In this document: piece after piece, positions 23,395 through 33,863 of the stretch
Position numbering within the stretch: position 1 is the first letter of the stretch
Layout of the letters: every line of letters begins with the position of its first letter
NCBI GenBank assembly: GCA_958450365.1
Contig: CAUEEP010000742.1
Location: 2,462,501 to 2,526,500 of the forward strand
Length of the DNA: 64,000 nucleotides
Source: Mesorhabditis belari
Taxonomy: Eukaryota > Nematoda > Chromadorea > Rhabditida > Rhabditidae
Direction of reading: 5' to 3'
Made by a program: the position numbers and the translations under genes
Notes under the pieces: model-generated
Told to the model about the DNA's origin: nothing
Databases searched by the model: none
Seen by the model: only the letters and a program-made list of their open reading frames with translations

Positions 23395-24894
23395 TCAATG
23401 ATGGGGTGATTGGATCGGTGTTAGGAGATCGGGAGTGCCCGGGAAAATATCGAGCCCATGGGGTCCAGGGCTGATCAACATGTCCCGGGGCTGATGGTTG
23501 CTTTCCGGCGACGTGACCACCCCGTCCTCCAACGCCAATCGCTGCTTCTGTTGTCTCGGAAGCAAGAATGGTTGTTGTTGTGGTGGTGGTTGGTTGAGTT
23601 TATTCTGATTGTTTAACTCTTCCCAGGCCTCCTCGTTAAAGTCCAAATCCCATTGACCACCGATTAAATCCCTGCAATTGTCGATCCCCGCGTCAACCCC
23701 GTTCAAGTATTCGCTAAACTCATTGTGGAAAGTGTTAGGCTGCATCTGCGTAGTGTTTTGCTGTAAAGTAGTTGTTTTTGGGTGATTGTAGACGAACTCG
23801 TTGTTTGATGGCTGATAGTTTCTCTGGGGAACGTTCATTTGGGTAGCCATTGGCTGGTTGTTCTGATATTGTGGGACTCGTGGGGTTCGTGGAATGTTCT
23901 GTTGCTCAAAGTTCCTATTCGGCACTGACGAATTGTAGCTGCTTCTAGTCGTCATTGGTGCAGAGTAATCGTTCGGGTGTGGCATTGGCGGCGGTTGTGG
24001 AGGACTCTGCGAAAGCTCATCAGTGACATCGGCAATGATCGGTCCCTCATTGTCACAGTTTCCAAGATTTGGAAATCCTTTGACAATGCCGCTGTCGATC
24101 ATTTCCCGTTGAAGACGATCTAGAATTTCTGTCAATTGTGAACCTGAAGCCATTCCGGTTGACGAAGTTCGATACCGCTTGTTTGGCGGCTCATCGATAG
24201 CCAACAGATTTCTCTTGGCACCCAAGCGGGTGTTCTTGGTGGTGTTCGGTTGCACAAGAGCTACGATAAACTGCACAAGCTTGTTGACTACTTGCTGCTG
24301 TTTATGGTGTTGAGCACGTTGATGAGATATATGTTCCCACAATGTCCCATTCTCTTTCACCAGCTGATCCATTTTTGCGTTCATCGATTTTTGTTTTTCG
24401 CGCAAGCTGTGCAACTCATCCATAACGACATTCAGATTCTGATTCACCTTATCAGAAGTGTCCGTATTACTTTGTGCTCTAGCCGACGATTTGCGTTTGA
24501 TCTGAACCAAAAGCTCTGGACGATCCCTAACAAAGTAGGGATGACTGAACTCTAAATGATCCTGATCGGATTCAGCTCTCGTCAATCCACCTCGATCGAT
24601 CGGTGTCATCTTTCGGAACCCGTACATGTTGAGCTGTCTGATTAAACTGTTCAAGTTATTGTGCTTGAAGTAGTGCGGTAACACATTTCGGCAAAAGCTG
24701 TAAGGGTCGATAATATGAAATGAATATCCGCTATCATCCCAACGAATGATCTGCTCAAGAGTCGGATCAGCAACAATATTCCACAATTTGATCAAAAATA
24801 ACGGCATCTTGTCATCCTCTTTAAGTTGCGGTATAGAAGATGGACTCGAATCGTCAGCATTGTCACCCGGTGGTTCGCGTCCGGCTTGATACAT
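23395..24894 (-). CDS. hsf-1: Heat shock transcription factor HSF-1, intronless reading frame
   Basis: A single 499-residue frame. Residues about 28-134 form the winged-helix HSF DNA-binding domain (PLFLIKLWNIVADPTLEQII, NVLPHYFKHNNLNSLIRQLN, MYGFRKMTPI, SHPYFVRDRPELLVQIKRKS). Residues about 145-215 are the heptad-rich trimerisation coiled coil. A Gln/Asn/Pro-rich C-terminal half ends in acidic, proline-spaced sequence (DIFPGTPDLLTPIQS), a likely activation domain. HSF-1 trimers bind GAA/TTC elements and drive chaperone genes. GGLTRAESDQDHLEFSHP follows the nematode HSF-1 pattern closely. A TTTTTAG acceptor lies 28 bases upstream of the ATG with an open frame between, so trans-splicing or a short extra 5' exon are both possible. 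Lack of introns is unlike every neighbouring gene. Confidence 0.93.
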   Translation of the reverse strand: MYQAGREPPGDNADDSSPSSIPQLKEDDKMPLFLIKLWNIVADPTLEQIIRWDDSGYSFHIIDPYSFCRNVLPHYFKHNNLNSLIRQLNMYGFRKMTPIDRGGLTRAESDQDHLEFSHPYFVRDRPELLVQIKRKSSARAQSNTDTSDKVNQNLNVVMDELHSLREKQKSMNAKMDQLVKENGTLWEHISHQRAQHHKQQQVVNKLVQFIVALVQPNTTKNTRLGAKRNLLAIDEPPNKRYRTSSTGMASGSQLTEILDRLQREMIDSGIVKGFPNLGNCDNEGPIIADVTDELSQSPPQPPPMPHPNDYSAPMTTRSSYNSSVPNRNFEQQNIPRTPRVPQYQNNQPMATQMNVPQRNYQPSNNEFVYNHPKTTTLQQNTTQMQPNTFHNEFSEYLNGVDAGIDNCRDLIGGQWDLDFNEEAWEELNNQNKLNQPPPQQQPFLLPRQQKQRLALEDGVVTSPESNHQPRDMLISPGPHGLDIFPGTPDLLTPIQSPHH

Positions 24895-25234
24895 CAGGCT
24901 TGTCGTTGTTTGTTGAGTAGTCTAAAAATTTTCTTTTTGCAATGGGAAATTGTTAGAAAAGGGTTTAATTTGAAAAATGCAACTTCAATTATGTAAACAA
25001 TTGCAAAATTTAATAAATTAAGCGGAAGAAGTGATAAGTTCAACGTGCGCCTACGCTAAACTATCGACAGCTCTTTTTTCAGCGAAAGTGACGAAAATAC
25101 GGTGGAAAAAGTGGCATTTAACTTGAAAGTTCACAGAAATTTCCCCATTTTCCCCAAGACTTTCCTCATTTTTCAATTTCCGATTTACTTTCAACTTTTT
25201 TATCGGTTTTAAAAATAATGTTTTTGTTTTAGAA
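24895..25234. promoter_or_regulatory. Shared upstream region of divergent hsf-1 and pph-5
   Basis: A 340-bp gap between two start codons facing away from each other. It contains a splice acceptor next to each ATG (about 24921 on the minus strand, TTTTGTTTTAG ending at 25232 on the plus strand), so transcription probably starts further in. AT-rich with no TATA box that I can assign and no clear nGAAnnTTCnnGAA heat-shock element. Confidence 0.55.
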
Positions 25235-27559
25235 ATGGCTGGGGATGATACGCTGAAGGCGTTTCTAGAGAGCGTGAGTGGGATCAGCAATGCCGTCGAT
25301 CGATCAAACAAAATGAAAGACGAGGCGAACAAGTACTTTAAAGGTGAGATTTTTAAGGCTAAAATTTATTCAGATTTATAAACCAATGGCAAATTTCATT
25401 GTTTAGATCAGAGCTACGATGCAGCGATCGAGCTCTACTCAAGAGCGATCGATGCCCATCCCACAGCTGTTCTCTATGGAAATCGCTCTATGGCCTACTT
25501 GAAAAAGGTAACAATGAGAGTTTTTGAATGAAATCTAGCCTTTTTGCTTCAGGAGCTATTGAAAATATCATCAGCTTTAGGAACTTTATGGAAGCGCGTT
25601 GGAGGACTCGGACAAAGCGATCGAAACCGATGCAGCTTATGTGAAGGGATACTATCGACGAGCGACTGCAAATATGGCGCTAGGACGATTCAAGAAAGCT
25701 CTCAAGGATTATGAGGCTGTTGTTAAGGTACCTTTTTTGAAAACTCAGTGGAAAGATTAAATGTTTAGTTAAAAAATCTATTTAGGCCTGCCCAAAAGAT
25801 GCGGATGCTATCCAGAAACGCTCGGAATGCTCAAAGATTGTCAAGAGAATCGCTTTCGAGAATGCGATCTCGTGCGATCACGACAAGAAGAGCATCACCG
25901 AATCAATAAACGTCGATTCGATGGGTTGGCTATTAAGTTTTCACTAGTTTTTTTTTGATTTTACAAAGCAAAAATGCAATTTTATCGACATGCAAAGTGA
26001 AGAATAATTTCTTTAAACAAACCGTTTAGAAGTAGAAAACTCCTACACCGGTCCCAAACTCGATTCGGCGATCACAAAAGAGTTCATGGTGGATCTCATT
26101 AAGACTTTCAAAGACCAAGGCTCTTTGCATAGGAAATACGCTTACAAGGTTCCATTGAATGAAAAATATAATTTTTTTTATTTTAAATTTTAGATTCTTC
26201 TTGACATTTATGCTTACTTCAAAGATCAACCGTCGATGATCGAAATTACGGTTCCAGATAAGAAAAAGGTGAAGAGCTTTTTTGTAACTTTTCACAAAAA
26301 TTCCTTTAGTTTACGATTTGTGGTGATGTGCACGGGCAATTCTACGATCTTTGCAATATTTTTGAGATTAACGGGTTACCAAGCGAGGAAAATCCTTATG
26401 TAAGTGTTATATGATTAATTTATAAAGATTATGATTTTTAGTTATTCAATGGTGATTTCGTGGATCGGGGTTCTTTCTCGGTGGAGACGATCTTCACGCT
26501 TTTTGGCTTCAAACTTCTCTACCCTAATCATTTCTTCATGTCCAGAGGAAATCACGAAAGTGACACGATGAACAAAGTGAATGCATTGGGATTTTTTGTA
26601 TTTCATTCACAGCAAACATGTCTTATTCGTAGACTTCTATTCAAATTTTTATAGTTACCTGAATTACTTTATGTCTTTAGATGTACGGTTTCGAGGGCGA
26701 AGTGAAAAAGAAGTTCAACCCACAGATGGCCGAGCTCTTCACCGAACTTTTCTGCCATCTCCCGCTTTGCCACTTGATTAGTGGAAAAGTTTTTGTGAGT
26801 TTTCTAGAAGTTTTATGTTAATGTTCAAAAGTGACACTCAACGTGCAAAGTTTTATCTCTAGGTTTGTCATGGCGGTCTTTTCAAGGAGGACGGTGTCAC
26901 TTTTGGAGGATATCCGCAAAACGGATCGAGTTCGACAACCGCCCGAGGAGGGAATCATGTGTGATTTGCTGTGGTGAGAGCTTAAAATTTTCATTAAGTT
27001 TGTCTATAACTATTTCAAGATTGGCAAAGCATTTTCAAATGTTGGATGTAGTTTTCTTTAATTCCAGGTCCGACCCTCAACCGATCAATGGCCGGTGTCC
27101 CTCGAAGCGTGGAGTCGGCTGCCAATTTGGACCCGACATCAGCAAAAGATTCTGTGATACAAATGGCATTCAATATGTTGTACGGTAAGTAAACCGATAT
27201 TAATTCTGTCAATTTTTATCATTTTTAGATCACATGAGGTCAAGCCGGAGGGATGGGAGAAACACCATGACGGACGAGTGTACACCGTGTTCTCGGCTCC
27301 GAATTACTGCGATCAGATGGGGAACAAGGTAACTTTTCTGCTAATCAATTAGCGATTCGCTCAAGACGCAAGCCGAGTCACTTTTTAATCGGCTAAATTT
27401 TGATTTTTTCGTGAATTTTTACAGCTTTCTCTCTTTCAGGGCGCGTTCTTGACGATCCAGGGTCCCGACTTCACTCCCCGTTTCACTTCATTCGATTCGG
27501 TACCACATCCACCTGTTCCACCGATGGCATATGGAAATTCTCTTTTTGGTTTTTGTTAG
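25235..27559 (+). CDS. pph-5: Serine/threonine protein phosphatase 5 (PP5), with an apparent 1-base frameshift
   Basis: PP5 is an HSP90-bound phosphatase acting on client kinases and receptors. It starts [20 protein letters not shown] at 25235, two bases after a TTTTAG acceptor. Residues about 25-145 are three TPR repeats ([39 protein letters not shown]). The catalytic domain follows with GDVHGQ, GDFVDRG, RGNHE, VCHGGLF and [13 protein letters not shown], all metal-site motifs intact. Several introns are about 50 bp. In the exon after [13 protein letters not shown], the frame breaks at TTTTGGAG (26901-26908); one T fewer restores the expected family match [17 protein letters not shown]. The rest, through [12 protein letters not shown] and TAG 27557-27559, is normal. 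A sequencing error or a real lesion are both possible. Confidence 0.92.
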
Positions 27560-28513
27560 CGACGATTAGTCTTTGATTTAGCATTGTTGACAGAATTTTT
27601 CCCTTTGATTCTTCCACATTGTTTCCTTGGTACTTATGGGTTAGTACTGTCATTGTTCTTTCTCGAATTTTGATAATTCAAAGGGCATGTTAAGTTTGAA
27701 TTACTGGTAGAACTCATAAGCATCCGTTTCCCTTTTTCGTTTTGATATACTCAGGACGTCACGTTAATATCCTTAAAATTTTCTCATTTTCCTCTGGTTC
27801 ATTTAGTGATACGTCTAGATTTTGCAATTTTGTAATAGTCCTTTGTGATTTTCCCCTCAATGTCTCCTTTCTCGATTCTTTTTTCGTCGTTTTCTTCTTG
27901 GAAAATTTTTCTTGTTAGTCGTGATTGTTGTTGTGTTTTTGTTTTAAGTGATCATCTTATACCTTTTCGTTGGTTTAAATGATCGTTTTAGATACAAAAA
28001 ACGTCAACTGCACAAACTATGGTAGCTTCTCACGTTTTGGGCTTTTAACAAGTGTTACTACTCAAGTGCGGAAATCTACAGTTGATTACCCGAGCTACGT
28101 AATTTTTCAGGCAAAGTGTGTACACGAACAGTTTTAAACCTGAATTTCAAATGCCGAGGTCGAAAAATGATTTCTCAACTCATTTCCACACCTGAAAAAT
28201 GACGAAAAACTGATCAAAAGCGAGAAAAAAGAGAAGAATGACCGGGAATTGAGACTGACCTTCAGAAATCGGAAAAGAGATGAAAGAAAATAAGTGAAAA
28301 GAGGAAAAAAGGGACAAATTTCCCTCACAATCACATCACTGTTCCCATCTTTTTTCTTCTCAAAACCCAGAGGCAAAGAATTTCTCAATTTTTACCCTGA
28401 AAGTGATTGTTTGCTCTACATTTTCACTTTTTTTTTCTATTTTCTGACATTCCCTGCCAAAGTCCTGTGCTTTTTTCTTGGCAAAACTCTACAATTTTTG
28501 TATAACTCTGAAA
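27560..28513. other. Intergenic region downstream of pph-5
   Basis: About 950 bp, T-rich just after the pph-5 stop, as nematode 3' regions often are. No supported gene; frames at 28134-28500 are low-complexity F/S-rich sequence. The promoter of the next gene should lie here. Confidence 0.5.
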
Positions 28514-30395
28514 ATGTTGCTTGTACTGTTGATGCTACAGCAATTCTTGACGATTTCCGCTTTTGATCTCGCGGTAACACTCGATCCGGCGATTCCTACT
28601 GTACCGTGGGTTTTTGACGAATCCTTTCTTTTGACAGTAATTTTATCTCGATTTTTTTTATCCAATAAAGCAAGATTACAATAGTTTAGGGAAAAAGGGT
28701 AATTTTTGAGTTGAACAAGCAGATTCACAATTCCGCAATTCCACAATTCCACAATTCCAACATTTTAGACCAACTGCCCATGAGAACCCGGACACATGCA
28801 TCGGGCATTGTGCTCTCGCTTTTGTTGAATCAATCGGTGGCCAACTTGGACCTGATAGGTAAGAACAAACAAAAAAATGATATCAAATAAGTAAATCATG
28901 TAAAATTCGACATTTCTAGAGCCGTCTCTCTGCTCCAACTCAATTACAACGATTTTCTTCGCGCTTTCAGCAACACAACCTTTTTTGAGATGTTTTGTGG
29001 GTTAGTGTGCGTGAAAAAGCAAACTTTTTCAAACTTTTCGAATGCAAAAGCACGATTATAAAAATGTAAAAATGTTTTCTTTTTTCCCTAGAATCTATCA
29101 CTCTTTTCAACATTGTGCATCAAAATGTGAAACTGGATACTTGCATCAAATGTTAATGCGATCTTCCGAAATCATTGATCATTATTGTGTCTACAATCGA
29201 AAAGGTTTCTTCAGCTTAGATAGGAAATTAACGGAAATTTCTTTCCATCGACAAAAGAATTCTTTCTTTTTTGATTTGTAAAGTAAAAGTGTTTGTTTAA
29301 ATGTAATATGAATCGTGAAACAAAGAAATATTAAAAGCATTTACAGCAATTTACAGCAATCGGTGAGAAATTCCCGTGTCTTTCTTCAATTCGTCCATCT
29401 GATCAATGCCTTAAAACTTGCACTTCACATCACGATGCTGTCACTTCACTAATTGGAAATTTTAGGTGTAAATGATTTGAGTTATGCATTTATCGTTCCC
29501 TAATTTGAAAGCGACGAAATTCGATTCGATTCGATTCCTTTCTATCATTGAAACAATCAACTTTTTAGACATTTGGCTCTTAATGGAGACACGTCACAAG
29601 CTGAGCGATATCTTGAGGAAAGTTGCGAGTGAGTTGACATCAGATATCAAAGAGTTGACATCAGATACCTAACTACCCAAATCATTGCTGATATTCAAAC
29701 ATTTAAGATATGTCATCTGTTCCCTGCACTGCGATGTGCCCACAATAGCGCATGACTGTGATTTCGAGACGGCGAATTTGGTTTGTTAAAGGAAAACGTT
29801 TAAAAAATCATAGTACTAGACATGAAATCGTAAAGCTTTCAGGTAATCAACTTGACGAGACGAAGCTTTGAGTCGATGCAGAGCCTTGCACTCGACATGG
29901 GCACACTCAAAAAGTTCGGGTTTATTGAAAGGATGTTTATCAAAAGGGAAACTCGTATCTTTAGATATTTAGATCAATTTTAGTTTAGATCTATCCTATT
30001 TAGCTTAATCATAACTTAGATGGCCAAAAATGTGCGAGGATATTTCAACGTATCGTCTACCACAGCCAAGTATCGCTCCGAAATTCGATGGGAATTCGTT
30101 GATTGCTGAAGTGGCACCCGTTTTGTAAGTGGAAATATTGAAAGTTAGAAATTTCAGAAAAATAGTTAAGCCTGAGCTTAAAGGTTAAAATCAAATGAGA
30201 AAATTGATTTTAATAACATATTTTTCAAGTCCAACAACCAAACCACCACAATCGGCTCGACAATCGGCTCAACAATCAGCTTCACAATCGGCTTCACAAT
30301 CAGCTTCACAAACGGCTCCGATAATTGAAAATTCGAAAGGAAAAATTTCGATCATAATCATTTTAACTATTTTAATTGTTTTTTTCTTATATTAA
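28514..30395 (+). CDS. Cysteine-rich secreted/anchored nematode protein, CPG4-like
   Basis: Starts MLLVLLMLQQFLTISAFDLA (ATG 28514), a clear signal peptide. About eight short exons splice in frame and give at least fourteen spaced cysteines (TCIGHC, MFCG, QHCASKCETGYL, DHYC, FPC, QCLKTC, ESC, VICSLHC, HDC, MCEDI). The spacing resembles the nematode CPG4 (chondroitin proteoglycan 4) domain family; I assign this from pattern only. A low-complexity stalk of SARQSAQQSASQSASQ repeats follows, with serines suitable for glycosylation, then a hydrophobic C-terminus (ISIIIILTILIVFFLY) ending at TAA 30393-30395. This suits a tail anchor or GPI signal. Exon 1 joins exon 2 at CC|GTGGGT to A|CCA. Function is unknown. 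Confidence 0.72.
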
Positions 30396-30767
30396 CGCCT
30401 TTTTTTTTGCCATTTTCAAGTCAATGAAACGGGTTTATTTTACCTATTTTGAGTTTCTTTCGTGTTTGTAAATATTGGTAAAGATTGAACAATGAAAGAC
30501 AAACTAAAAACTAAAATTATCGTAATTTAACAATAACTAACAGTAACAATTCAAAAAAACTAGAGAAAAGTCTTCAACTTTACTATAAAATAGAAAAAAA
30601 AACTATTTCTTTTGCTTCTTCTACTAAATCGAACTGGGGAAATCTTAGTGTTGGACTCTCCTCTCCCAAAAAAGGCTTTGTTTCTCTCGATTCAATTACG
30701 AGAAGAGATCTTTCTTCTTCTTATTCTTTTCCTTTTCCTTCTTTTCCTTTCTCTTTTCCTTTCTCTT

Positions 30768-30901
30768 TCCAAATTCTCACAAATCTTTGATCAAAATTGA
30801 ATGCTTGCATAATAGTTATTCTAATAATTTGTTAATGAAGTCTTTTTGAAGAAAAGAAACTGTAAGAAAAGTTGAGAGTGATTTGGAGTTGTATAAGCTA
30901 G
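30768..30901 (+). repeat. Dispersed ~135-bp repeat, copy 1
   Basis: Begins CCAAATTCTCACAAATCTTT and ends GAGTTGTATAAGCT. Nearly identical to 35232-35370, differing at only a few positions. Each copy is followed by a different sequence: here by GTGTTGGACTCTCC, at 35.3 kb by a foldback arm. No open frame spans it. Confidence 0.9.
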
Positions 30902-31183
30902 TGTTGGACTCTCCTCTCCCAAAAAAGGCTTTGTTTCTCCCAATTCAATTACGAGAAGGAATCTCTCTTCAAAAAGCGTATTCTTCTTTTTTTTTTCTTT
31001 GTCATTTTTATTCTTATTCTTTTTCTTTTCCTTTCTCTTACATTCCCTACTTTTTGAATAAAGATCTTTCAATCAGAACTTGACTTGAGCGCTTCTTCTT
31101 TTCTTCAAAGAATACCCTTTCTTCTTCATCTTTTCTACTATTAAATTAATCAAAGAATCAAAGAATCAAAGAATTGATCTTTG

Positions 31184-31331
31184 TTTTATTTTTTTTGTTT
31201 GTTTTATTTGTTTTATTTGTTTTATTTTTTTTGTTTGTTTTATTTGTTTTATTTGTTTTATTTTTTTTGTTTGTTTTATTTGTTTTATTTGTTTTATTTT
31301 TTTTGTTTGTTTTATTTGTTTTATTTGTTTA
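31184..31331. repeat. Tandem T-rich 40-odd-bp repeat
   Basis: About four copies of a unit made of TTTTTTTTGTTTGTTTTATT and two to three TTGTTTTATT sub-units. It gives an artificial FFCLFYLFYLFY peptide. Confidence 0.85.
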
Positions 31332-31460
31332 AGAATGCTTTTTTATTAAAAAGTTCAGAAATTTAAAAAAAAAATCATATCTTTATGGCTTTAAAGGAGC
31401 TTAAATCTGAAATTTTGCAAGCCAAACCGAAATCAAACGTTTTAAGATCAAATTCTAAGT

Positions 31461-32040
31461 TATTAGGGTGGTGCAAAAGAAACTGCTGATTTGATGGTAA
31501 ATTCAAAAAAAAGATGGCCTTCGATGGTGACATGATCACAATGGAATATTTTCGCAAGATTTCGAGCAGATTGGCATGGATCGGCCTGAATAACGTCCCT
31601 CAGCTTGGCTTCGTTCACGACTTATGGCCTCGAACCGTGCTCGTAATCTTCCAAAGTCTCGTCTCCCTCTCCGAATCGTTGAAACCAAGTCTGACACTGC
31701 CTGAGAGACAAACTGCCATCTCCGAAAGCAGCACAGAGAGAACGATGCGATTCGGGAGCAGACTTTTCAATTTTGAAGTTAAACAGTAATGCTGCTCGTA
31801 GCACAAAGCTACGCAGTACAAGCAAAGCTACGTAGCACAAACTTTTGCTCGACCATGATCTAAATAAAAAAATATAAGCATTTAAAAATCAAATAAACAA
31901 CAACCAAAAAATTCAAATGTCGAAATAAATAGCAAACAAATATGCGAAGAAAACATAAAAAACTAATGCCGTTAGCATCGCTCGTTTCTGATAAATGAGA
32001 GCTGATACCCATCGGCAGTTTCTTTTGCACCACCCTAATA
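31461..32040 (-). mobile_element. Internally deleted mariner-type element, DNA-binding region only
   Basis: Bounded by inverted repeats TTAGGGTGGTGCAAAAGAAA (from 31463) and TTTCTTTTGCACCACCCTAA (to 32038), each flanked by TA, the mariner target duplication. The minus strand encodes mariner-transposase N-terminal sequence from about 31795 leftward: NFKIEKSAPESHRSLCAAFG, LSLRQCQTWFQRFGEGDETL, then after a frame change LRDVIQADPCQSARNLAKIF and HCDHVTIEGHL. These are the two helix-turn-helix modules. The sequence then runs directly into the left terminal repeat, so the whole DDE catalytic domain is missing. At about 576 bp it is a non-autonomous derivative. Confidence 0.88.
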
Positions 32041-32626
32041 GTAAGTGATGCTTATGCTAGAAATCGAATTCATTCTGATTTCTAGAATCGATTCAGTGTT
32101 TAGTTACTCAAATTGTGTAAGTAATTTGATCATTTTAAGTTCTAGGTAACGAGTAAAATGTGCTAGTAAATGAATAGCATTCAATTTTCTTCTCGAAATC
32201 AATTTTCTTTTTATTTATTCGAATTTTGAAATGTTTTTGAAAACAAATCCTTCTTTCTACTTGTTAAAAACATTTAAAAAACAAATTTTCTTCTTTTCTT
32301 TTCAACAATAACAAGGAAATTGTTCTCGTTTTAGAGAAAAGCATTTCTCATTTCTCTTTTTGAATATTAAATTATGAGAATTGCAACTAGATCTTCAGCT
32401 TTCTCAGTAAGAAATGCGTGCAAACTTGCAAACTTTTCTTTTCCGCTTTCTTTTCCACTTTCTTTTCCACTTCCTTTTCCACTTTCCTCTCGACTTTCCC
32501 CTCGACTTTTTATCTGATCTCAAATTTATTCAACTTCATTAAATCAGTGACCTCTTCTTTGTTTGCGCAAACACTTTTCCATTCTTTTTCTATTCAATTA
32601 ACCATTTGATCATTTGATTCATTTAT

Positions 32627-32790
32627 GCCTAAGCCTAAACCTAAGCCTGAGCCTGAGCCTAACCCTAAGCCTGAGCCTAAGCCTAAGCCTGAGCCTAACC
32701 CTAAGCCTGAGCCTAACCCTAAGCCTGAGCCTAAGCCTAAGCCTGAGCCTAACCCTAACCCTAAGCCTAAGCCTAAGCCTAAGCCTAAGC
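32627..32790. repeat. Interstitial telomere-like array (GCCTAA/GCCTGA/CCCTAA)
   Basis: About 27 hexamers in register: mainly GCCTAA (complement TTAGGC, the nematode telomere unit), mixed with GCCTGA and CCCTAA variants in a patterned order. Pure GCCTAA units sit at both ends. The open frames through it (PKPEP, LGLGSG, RLRLRV) are products of the repeat. Confidence 0.92.
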
Positions 32791-33863
32791 TTTTCTTTCC
32801 CTTTGAAAAAAGAAAAGCATTCTTTATTACCATCATCAGCAATAGCAAAGACAATTTGGTAATCAAGCAAAAGAAAGCGACTTGCACTGGGCTTATTGAA
32901 GAGCTGATTCAGGCTGGAAAGCTAAGTCTAAACCTTGTCCAAACCTCGCCGGAGTTAGCCGACAGTAAAGTCCTGCATCAAGAGGAGTTTTTTTTTTTGG
33001 GGGATTTTTGAATTTGGAATTGATTTTTGTACACCGTGTCCACATAAATAACTAAAATAACTTCGCTTTTGATCTTTAATTTCACAAATAATTCTTAAAT
33101 TTCAATTAATTTCCAATATGAAGGAAAGTTTGATCTTTTCTTTCCCTTTTTCTTCCTTTTCCTTCATTTTTTCACCCATAAATCTTTCATATTCAATCAG
33201 AAATTTGAGGTGAAAGCTCAGGAAATGTACATCATTTTTCGTTTTTTTTTTTTTTAAATTAATAAACTATTCGAAGATTTCTTATATAAAATATGGAAAA
33301 AAAAAGAAAAGAGAAAACTAGATTTGAAATAAGTTTTAGAAGTAGTTTTAAAGTAAGCATAAACAAGACATAAACAAGACAAGAAAACTTTAGATATAAA
33401 ATTGTCAATAAATATTCAATAAAGTTGTTTGAAGTTGAATATTGGGATGAATGAATGAATGAAAATGAATGAAAATGAATGAAAATGAATATCCCATTGG
33501 GAAATCCAAAAAAAAAAACCTTCTTTCTTTATTTACTTTAGAAGATATTAGAAAAACAAAATGATTACTGATCATTGAGAAATTCAAAAATAAAATTTCT
33601 GTGATTTCCTCACTTTTTTCGTATAATTGAGGGTAGATCCTGATTTTGAAATTGTCAAAATTTTAGCTGATAATCCAGTTCGATCACTCTTTCTTTTTTT
33701 TAATTCTTTATTTGATCTTTGATTCTAAAAACTCTTTTCAGAGTAGGCTAACTTCAGGGTAGGCAACTTGATCGTTTACACAAATCGCCATACCTAGCCT
33801 TACTTACAGCGCAGTAATCTTATCATTAAATATCGAAATCTTATCTTTTTGTAGCTTGTTCAT
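32791..33863. other. Intergenic, no supported feature
   Basis: AT-rich sequence with GAATGAATGAAAAT repeats at about 33450-33490. An open frame continues from the telomere-like array to 33011 but has no recognisable domain. Confidence 0.5.

Larger units (their letters stand above)
30396..31460. other. Intergenic region with duplicated blocks and T-rich arrays
   Basis: No supported gene. Includes a direct duplication (30649-30715 and 30900-30965, both GTGTTGGACTCTCCTCTCCC), a 135-bp block repeated at 35.2 kb, and a tandem TTTTATTTGTTTTATTTG array at 31184-31331. Confidence 0.6.

Noticed and set aside
24895..25234. Heat-shock element in the hsf-1/pph-5 interval
   Set aside because: No three-unit nGAAn inverted array was found by eye, only isolated GAA/TTC triplets.
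32625..33011. Open frames through the telomere-like array ([25 protein letters not shown])
   Set aside because: All frames stay open because the hexamer has no stop; these are repeat artefacts, not proline-rich proteins.
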